Origin: Heyndrickxia shackletonii
GTDB taxonomy: Bacteria > Bacillota > Bacilli > Bacillales > Bacillaceae_C
Assembly (NCBI RefSeq): GCF_001420715.1
Contig: NZ_LJJC01000004.1
Span: forward strand, 2,386,185 to 2,450,184
Direction of reading: 5' to 3'
Length of the DNA stretch: 64,000 bases
The position numbers and the translations under genes were made by a program. The notes under the pieces are model-generated. The model was not told where the DNA came from. It worked only from the letters and a program-made list of their open reading frames with translations, and searched no databases. Shown one piece after another: positions 58,864 through 64,000 of the stretch; position 1 is the stretch's first letter, and the number at the start of each line of letters is the position of its first letter.

Positions 58864-59127
58864 TCACTAACTGTTTTACATATTACATTCTTGAAAGATC
58901 GTAAGTGATTGTACAAGTTCCTATAAAAACGTGCATTTTTAATTACTTCCACATATATAAATACTGTATTTATCTTGTAATTCCTTTAAAATTACTGCCA
59001 ATTTTTTATTAATAGACTATGAACTAATATTTCCTCTAAATTTTTTATAATATTTTTAAATTCAGAGTATAATTATCTTACTTCCATTCGTTATACATAA
59101 GAATAATCATTAAAGGAGGATAAATTT

Positions 59128-60063
59128 TTGACGGAGAAACTTATAACTAATTTTTATGAACCAGCTCGTGAGCTTCATCAAAAATTCGATCATGTGATTG
59201 GTGAATTTGGAGAAGGTTTATGGAACTATTGCCGTTATTTAACAGGCTCTCCTTGGGACGGCGAAGATCTTTATCAGGAAACAATGCTCAAGGTTTTGGG
59301 AGGCCTATATCAAAGATGGCACCCTACCAATCTTAAATCCTATTTATATCGTATCGCTACAAACACATGGATTGATTATTGCCGCAGAGAGAAACGAAAT
59401 GTCGGCAGCTTATTAGAAGAACATGAACTTAGCGAGGAATTTACAGACCATCTAGATGCTGAAGAGGCATTAGAAGAGCTTTTTCATCTATTTACACCAA
59501 GGCAAACAGCGGTATTTTTACTTAGGGAGGTATTTCAGTTTCAAGCTGACGAGGTCGCCAGTATGGTAAAAACAACACCAGGCGCAGTGTATGCAACAAT
59601 CCGCAGAATGAGAACAAAACTAAAGAACCGAAGTGCTGTTTCCAGACCTGAGAAAAAAACGGAACCTAATAAAAATGAAGTAATACAAGCATATTTAAAA
59701 GCATTGAATGATGGGAATATAGAAGGAATTCTTGCGTTATTAAGTGAGCATGTACATTATGAAGCTTCTCTGGGCTTTATCGAAGTAACGAAGGATGAAA
59801 TTAAGAACGGTTCGATGCAACATGGATTACCTGGCCATAAAGCAAAGGAATATATTTTATGGGGAAAAGCAGTTATTGTTGTTCTTGCAGACTCCGAAAA
59901 AGGTCCGGTAGTCCATGATATTCAGTATCAGGAAGTAGAAAATAATCAAATCGTGTATCACCGAAGCTATTTCTTTCGAAAAGAATTTATTATTGCCGCG
60001 TCTAAAGAGCTCGGTTTAAATCCGCAGTTAATAAAAGAACCATTCATCAATTGGGAAAGCTAG
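59128..60063 (+). CDS. ECF sigma factor with SnoaL-like C-terminal domain
   Basis: 311 residues from a TTG start behind AAAGGAGG. Region 2 has DGEDLYQETMLKVL (residue 45) and YLYRIATNTWIDYCR; region 4 has LTPRQTAVFLLREVF-like FTPRQTAVFLLREVF and KTTPGAVYATIRRMRTKL. The C-terminal 120 residues (YLKALNDGNIEGILALLSEH) are SnoaL/NTF2-like, as in ECF41/SigJ-type factors, and gate activity. No anti-sigma gene follows, which suits this class. Confidence 0.87.
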   Translation: MTEKLITNFYEPARELHQKFDHVIGEFGEGLWNYCRYLTGSPWDGEDLYQETMLKVLGGLYQRWHPTNLKSYLYRIATNTWIDYCRREKRNVGSLLEEHELSEEFTDHLDAEEALEELFHLFTPRQTAVFLLREVFQFQADEVASMVKTTPGAVYATIRRMRTKLKNRSAVSRPEKKTEPNKNEVIQAYLKALNDGNIEGILALLSEHVHYEASLGFIEVTKDEIKNGSMQHGLPGHKAKEYILWGKAVIVVLADSEKGPVVHDIQYQEVENNQIVYHRSYFFRKEFIIAASKELGLNPQLIKEPFINWES

Positions 60064-60066
60064 ACG

Positions 60067-60103
60067 AAAACCAGTGCAATATTGCCATTGCACTGGTTTT
60101 TAA
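60067..60103. terminator. Bidirectional terminator between convergent sigma and amidotransferase genes
   Basis: AAAACCAGTGCAAT and ATTGCACTGGTTTT are perfect 14-base arms with a 6-base loop. Confidence 0.9.
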
Positions 60104-60109
60104 TCAGAA

Positions 60110-60820
60110 TCAAACTTCTAGTTTCATAATAGCCTCCTCTATATTACTGAGTATGGTAAATAATAATGTTTTTGCCCCATTTAAATTAGAATGCTTATCA
60201 ATCCACTCACTTGGGTCTTGACAGTATATTCCTGCAAACACTTGGCCCTCTGCATCCTTTTTATATCCATGAATCATTTCATTTGTAAATTCTGGATGAA
60301 ATTGGATTCCTATCACTCGATCCCCATAAGAAAATGCCTGATTCGTGCAACCACCGCTTGTAGCGAGTCGAACAGCACCTTCTGGAAGATCAAAGGTATC
60401 CCCATGATGCTCAAATGCCTCTATTTCTTTCGGAAGACCCTCCAATAACGGAGAAGACAATGCCTCTTCTGTTAATGAAATTGGCCACCATCCGATTTCT
60501 TGATGGGAATGCGGATATACCTTGCTTCCAAGCACATTAGCTAATAATTGAACCCCCAAGCAAATACCCAGGACCCATTTATGGGAATCAATAGCCTCAC
60601 GAATAAACTTTTTTTCTGTTATTAGCCATGGAAACTCCTCTTCATCATATGCCCCCATTCTTCCGCCAAGAATAATAAGTAAATCAAAGCTATTCAATTG
60701 TGGAAGAGTTTCGTTTTCATACATTTTGGTACAAGTTAACGTATGATTTTTATCATGAATCCATTCGTTTATAAATCCTAAAGTTACAATTGGATCATTT
60801 TGTATGTAATGTATTCTCAT
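60110..60820 (-). CDS. Class-I glutamine amidotransferase-like protein
   Basis: 236 residues. Nucleophile elbow ICLGVQLLANVLG (Cys near residue 87), GGRMGAYDEEEFPW upstream, and the His-Pro-Glu of IGIQFHPEFTNEM near 175. All three triad residues are present. Standalone GATase1 proteins of this type hydrolyse gamma-glutamyl compounds, or are of unknown role. Substrate cannot be read. Confidence 0.85.
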   Translation of the reverse strand: MRIHYIQNDPIVTLGFINEWIHDKNHTLTCTKMYENETLPQLNSFDLLIILGGRMGAYDEEEFPWLITEKKFIREAIDSHKWVLGICLGVQLLANVLGSKVYPHSHQEIGWWPISLTEEALSSPLLEGLPKEIEAFEHHGDTFDLPEGAVRLATSGGCTNQAFSYGDRVIGIQFHPEFTNEMIHGYKKDAEGQVFAGIYCQDPSEWIDKHSNLNGAKTLLFTILSNIEEAIMKLEV

Positions 60821-61241
60821 ATGTATCTCCCTTCTTCGTCCGAAAAATATAAATTTACTGAATTGATTTTATCGCAAACCTCCCCCAAATTCATCCTGAA
60901 TTTTTTAAAATTTTATCTTGGGGTAGCAACAACTCTTGAAAGGGTGGTGCAAAAAATAATATAAAATCAGGGAAAATACATCATTTTGAATAGTTGTAGT
61001 CTTTTCTCACTATACAACAACAAATAAAAAACCGTTATTTTGAACAGAGATTCATCAAATTGACGGTTTTTTGTTTGATTATATCAATTTTTTATAATAT
61101 AAACGATGAACGTTTATTCATTTTATAGTCCGGAGTTCATTACACTCAGTTTTTCCTGTATATAGTCTTTATTAACTTGTTGAATAATAGTTCTACTTAT
61201 GATGATACTAGTAAAAAAACTGCTAATAAAGGTGAGTATGA
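60821..61241. other. Intergenic region with one terminator-like hairpin
   Basis: No gene. The only clear item is AAAAAACCGT (61026-61035) paired with ACGGTTTTTT (61063-61072), a bidirectional hairpin with a long loop. Confidence 0.5.
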
Positions 61242-61385
61242 ATGAAATATGAAACAAAAAAGATTTTGAAATGGTTCATTATTATTAATATCGTAAACGT
61301 AATTATTGCTGCAATAATTGGTCAAGTTCAAACTGAATACTTGATAAAAAAAATAAACAAAAATACGGATAAAAATAATCAATAG
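61242..61385 (+). CDS. Small membrane peptide, 47 residues
   Basis: MKYETKKILKWFIIINIVNV and IIAAIIGQVQTEYLIKK; one hydrophobic helix between basic ends. AAAGGTGAG lies 7 bases before the ATG. Size and layout recall type-I toxin peptides, but no antisense RNA is evident. Function unknown. Confidence 0.5.
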   Translation: MKYETKKILKWFIIINIVNVIIAAIIGQVQTEYLIKKINKNTDKNNQ

Positions 61386-61516
61386 TTCTTATCTTAGAGT
61401 TCGAAAACAGTACGTCTCCTATTTCACATAGAGTTTTAACAGCCCATTAAAGATTTTTATCTATACAAAAGCTGAAATCTTTTTTCAACTTCACTAAATT
61501 GGTCCAGTACCTAATT

Positions 61517-61747
61517 TTAAATTAAGCCTATTATTATCCCTGCAATAAGCATAAGGGCAAAACACAAAATAAAAATATCCTAAATATCTAATCCTCTTTG
61601 GAAACTTGCTTGTATCAAAACTATTTCTGTTGTATACTTCGCCAGCTTCAATTCTTTGCAGATCTTCTATGGGGGTATATAGCTTTTCATCGTTTACATC
61701 AGTCTTAAATTGTTTGGTTGATTGTGTTTCGTGATTCTTTAATCCTA
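61517..61747 (-). pseudogene. Decayed small membrane-protein gene
   Basis: The reverse strand reads ...ETQSTKQFKTDVNDEKLYTP and DLQRIEAGEVYNRNSFDTSK then RIRYLGYFYF. At that point a +1/-1 shift to FALMLIAGIIIGLI and a stop would restore a membrane helix. No start codon is in frame. Coding-like sense with a shift and no start suggests a pseudogene. Confidence 0.4.
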
Positions 61748-61976
61748 ATCATACCGCTTATATGAGTCATATTATTACCATCTATTAACAAATTCTATAA
61801 GTTTATATTAGTTTCTTCTTCAGCTAACCCTTTACTTTCAAAAAGAAAATAGCATCCCTCATTAAAGGAATGCCGCTACTTAAAGAACAATTTTGAATAA
61901 GAAGCTTGAAGAGTTTTACTTTGAGGAGCTTTTTAAAATGGAATTTAAATACACCCTTAAACAGGGTGTCATTCTC

Positions 61977-62552
61977 TCATAGATTTTCTAATATATTTTT
62001 ATTATCAGACTCATGATCAAAAGTCAAAACTTCTTTAGCTGGATCGTAGGATTCACCGTAAAACTGTGCATCTTTATAGGTATGGATTAAATCATACGTT
62101 TTTTTCATGGCATCAAAAATGTCTTTTTCTGATTCGCCATTAGGAGCCCAGTAAAGAATCTCCATCTCATTGATTTCTTTAGTTGTTAGCGATCTTCTTT
62201 TATAGCCAATGGACTGTGCGTGATGGAAGCCTTCTCGCTTATAAAAACGAAGTCTCTTTTCAGTGTCGCTGTCTTCATAATTAATCGGCTCCACTTCTAG
62301 TATGATTGGTTTCCTTTTCTGTTTCATTTTTTCGATTAACTTATGACCAAGCCCTTGACCGCGTGTATTTTTGGAAACAAAAAGATAATCTATAAAGATA
62401 AAATTTTCGAGCTCCGCATACATTAGCACATGATTTGGACCTTCATCTTTATGATAAATATCGGACCGTTCTTCCAGCAGCGTTTCCATATGTTCTCTTG
62501 ATTTCATTTCTTCTATTGGAAAATATTGATTCAACTTCTCATACCAATGCAT
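61977..62552 (-). CDS. GNAT-family N-acetyltransferase
   Basis: About 191 residues. The acetyl-CoA motif is VSKNTRGQGLGHKLIEK near residue 62 and the C-terminal part has RFYKREGFHH. I place the start at 62552 (MHWYEKL), 8 bases after AGGAG; the frame is open to 62645. The last 50 residues (ESEKDIFDAMKKTYDL) are an extra helical tail. Substrate unknown. Confidence 0.8.
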   Translation of the reverse strand: MHWYEKLNQYFPIEEMKSREHMETLLEERSDIYHKDEGPNHVLMYAELENFIFIDYLFVSKNTRGQGLGHKLIEKMKQKRKPIILEVEPINYEDSDTEKRLRFYKREGFHHAQSIGYKRRSLTTKEINEMEILYWAPNGESEKDIFDAMKKTYDLIHTYKDAQFYGESYDPAKEVLTFDHESDNKNILENL

Positions 62553-63219
62553 TTTCATGACTCCTAACCACATTTTTATAATCCTTCTATTGGAAGTATG
62601 TGTATATTGAGCTTTTTCATACTGAATCTCAAAGGGAATCTCCAAGCCTTTTTTTCACGAACCACCCGTAAGTTGTACAAGTTCATTAGTTACTAAATAA
62701 GCGGAAAATTTTCTCCTAATGAGGAAATAGCACTGAAAAAAGCTTAAATAGACGGAAAGATTCCGACTATTGCCTTGAAAAAGGGGAAAATAGATAATTT
62801 TGCTTTGCTTAATCGGAAAATTTCCGCTTATATATCCCGAACCGGCTTCTATTCTGCAGTCTAATCGGAAAATCTCCGCTTATTTTAACCTTTAAGGATA
62901 TGAGTTCTTATGTTTCTAAAAAAACAAGTTACCTCATTTAGATGCGTCGCTGGGAGCCTTCTCGTTGTTAAATCTGTGGGGTCTGTCTCTTTCCCCCACT
63001 AATCCTGAAGGTGTCTACGTTCCCGTAAAAGTCACCCTTTAAAATCAAATCAACAATAATCCACGCACCAAATCACAAAAAATTCACAGTGAAAGAAGAA
63101 ACGGTAAGCAATTTAAATTTGCATAATGTTGATAAATCAATAAAAAAGCACTGTGAATTTAAGTGCGTTTCGCAATGTAGTTTATAATATTAGCACCGTC
63201 TAAAGTAAACCCGTTAACC
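62553..63219. other. Intergenic region with palindromic repeats
   Basis: No gene beyond the open N-terminal extension of the GNAT frame. It holds the palindromic repeats at 62697-62884 and an 11-bp inverted repeat AATTCACAGTG (63081-63091) / CACTGTGAATT (63149-63159). Confidence 0.5.
62697..62884. repeat. Four imperfect palindromic repeats, TAAGCGGAAAATTTCCGCTTA type
   Basis: Copies at about 62697-62714 (right half decayed), 62747-62770 (GACGGAAAGATTCCGAC), 62808-62832 (AATCGGAAAATTTCCGCTTA) and 62861-62884 (AATCGGAAAATCTCCGCTTA). They look like a dispersed palindromic repeat family of the host. Confidence 0.6.
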
Positions 63220-63720
63220 TTACATACGGCTTAGATTTATCGATTTTTTAAGTGTCTGAACAGAATAATGAAACATCTCCACAAGATCGTCGATCATATC
63301 CTCCGTTATTAAACGTGAAAAATTGATGATGATTTCTTCCTTCACACCATTTAAAGAGGAATATATTTTTCTTTCTTCATAATTATGTTCTGGACCCCAG
63401 TGTTCTTTAATCCTGTCGATGTACTTTTTGCCGGTATCATTCCATGTAAACGAAATATTTACAAATGCACCAATGTGCTTCGGATCTCCTTTTTGTAAAA
63501 TCTCTGCAGCCAATTGGTTTAGTTTTGCCTCCAGTGTTAATTTCGCTAAAATAGCGGAAGATTGTTTTAAACAAAAAGTTATTTCGTACTTTCTTGTAAG
63601 GGTTGCTAAATCGACAATGTCTTTTCTATCTACTACCTTAATTTGTCCTTCCAAATCTAAATCATATGCAGTGCCTTCTATCACGACTTTCATATTTTCG
63701 TATGCAGTAGGATCAAACAT
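63220..63720 (-). CDS. Protein of unknown function, 166 residues
   Basis: Starts MFDPTAYENMKVVIEGTAYD at 63720, 5 bases after GGAGGG; the frame is open to 63753. It has AFVNISFTWNDTGKKYIDRI and SRLITEDMIDDLVEMFHYSV and a soluble alpha/beta look. I recognise no domain. Single gene, divergent from the MFS gene at the window's end. Confidence 0.65.
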   Translation of the reverse strand: MFDPTAYENMKVVIEGTAYDLDLEGQIKVVDRKDIVDLATLTRKYEITFCLKQSSAILAKLTLEAKLNQLAAEILQKGDPKHIGAFVNISFTWNDTGKKYIDRIKEHWGPEHNYEERKIYSSLNGVKEEIIINFSRLITEDMIDDLVEMFHYSVQTLKKSINLSRM

Positions 63721-63842
63721 TTTTTCCCTCCGTTCTTCTATAGTTTCTCCCAAAAATACTTAGATTACTTTGACAATTATAATCCGACATCTTATTATAT
63801 ATATTTATGAGATTAAATTAATAGAGTAAGAAGGTAATAGTT

Positions 63843-64000
63843 TTGGAAGGACAGAAGATTAGGAAGGCACAGCGGAATCTATATACCTTTCTTGTAAGTA
63901 AAATGTTGACGTCACTGGGGTTTGGTGTTTTTAACTTTGGGATTAGTCTATATATTCTATCTGCAACAGGATCAGCTCTAAGTTTTGCAACGAATATTAT
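63843..64000 (+). CDS. MFS transporter, N-terminal part (cut by window edge)
   Basis: 52 codons from a TTG: EGQKIRKAQRNLYTFLVSKM then TSLGFGVFNFGISLYILSAT. The amphipathic start followed by two hydrophobic helices matches macrolide-efflux MFS proteins. It runs off the right edge. A weak AAGAAGG site precedes the TTG. Confidence 0.6.
   Translation, partial: MEGQKIRKAQRNLYTFLVSKMLTSLGFGVFNFGISLYILSATGSALSFATNI

Noticed and set aside
61197-61382. Minus-strand 61-codon ORF
   Set aside because: Fully antisense to the better-supported 47-residue peptide and without a ribosome site.

Overview
The window reads as chromosome of a low-GC Gram-positive spore-former of the Bacillaceae. The evidence is AT-rich DNA with strong AGGAGG-type ribosome sites, a YeeN-type YebC protein, an xpt-pbuX operon under a guanine riboswitch, an rbsRKDACB operon, a NiaP-type niacin transporter, an EPS cluster built from EpsC/EpsL/EpsN and CpsD/CpsB types, and a BstA/YfiT protein. 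I cannot name the species.

Layout. 1-227 is the start of an IS1182-type transposase cut by the window edge. 316-12354 is an exopolysaccharide operon on the minus strand: nucleotide-sugar dehydratase, initiating sugar transferase, aminotransferase, chain-length adaptor, tyrosine kinase, tyrosine phosphatase, polymerase, an APH-fold kinase, flippase and two glycosyltransferases, preceded by a long structured leader. 12.9-20.0 kb holds msrA, a PAS histidine kinase, an ArsR-type regulator with an MFS pump, niaP with a likely NiaR operator, and a DadA-like oxidoreductase.

20025-36795 is an integrated mobile element bounded by a perfect 57-bp direct repeat. The repeat is the 3' end of the yebC/yeeN gene and its downstream sequence. 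The 16.7-kb element carries a tyrosine integrase, a SinI-like antirepressor peptide, a head module (scaffold-like protein, major capsid protein, small and large terminase, portal, small structural proteins), a holin-like peptide, an SF2 helicase and several unknowns. I see no tail, tape-measure, head-protease or endolysin gene. This fits a capsid-forming phage satellite (cf-PICI-like) or a tail-less prophage remnant. Every protein gene is on the minus strand, yet two promoter-to-terminator units lie on the plus strand without a credible ORF: about 550 nt at 34786-35345 and about 65 nt at 20847-20911. Almost every gene boundary has a hairpin plus T-tract oriented for the minus strand, several using G-U pairs that form only in that RNA, which suggests control by antitermination. 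These are the strongest candidates for something undescribed.

36.7-50 kb is ordinary chromosome: yeeN, a Cof-type HAD phosphatase, a serine hydrolase, a TetR regulator divergent from an MFS pump with a palindromic operator between them, another MFS transporter, and the ribose operon. 50.1-64 kb holds an MBL-fold hydrolase, the riboswitch with xpt-pbuX, an SDR enzyme divergent from a WYL regulator, a GT2 glycosyltransferase, two GNAT acetyltransferases, bstA, an NlpC/P60 peptidase, an ECF sigma factor with a SnoaL-like tail, a class-I glutamine amidotransferase, small membrane peptides, a decayed gene, palindromic repeats, and the start of an MFS transporter. I recognised no rRNA, tRNA or CRISPR array.
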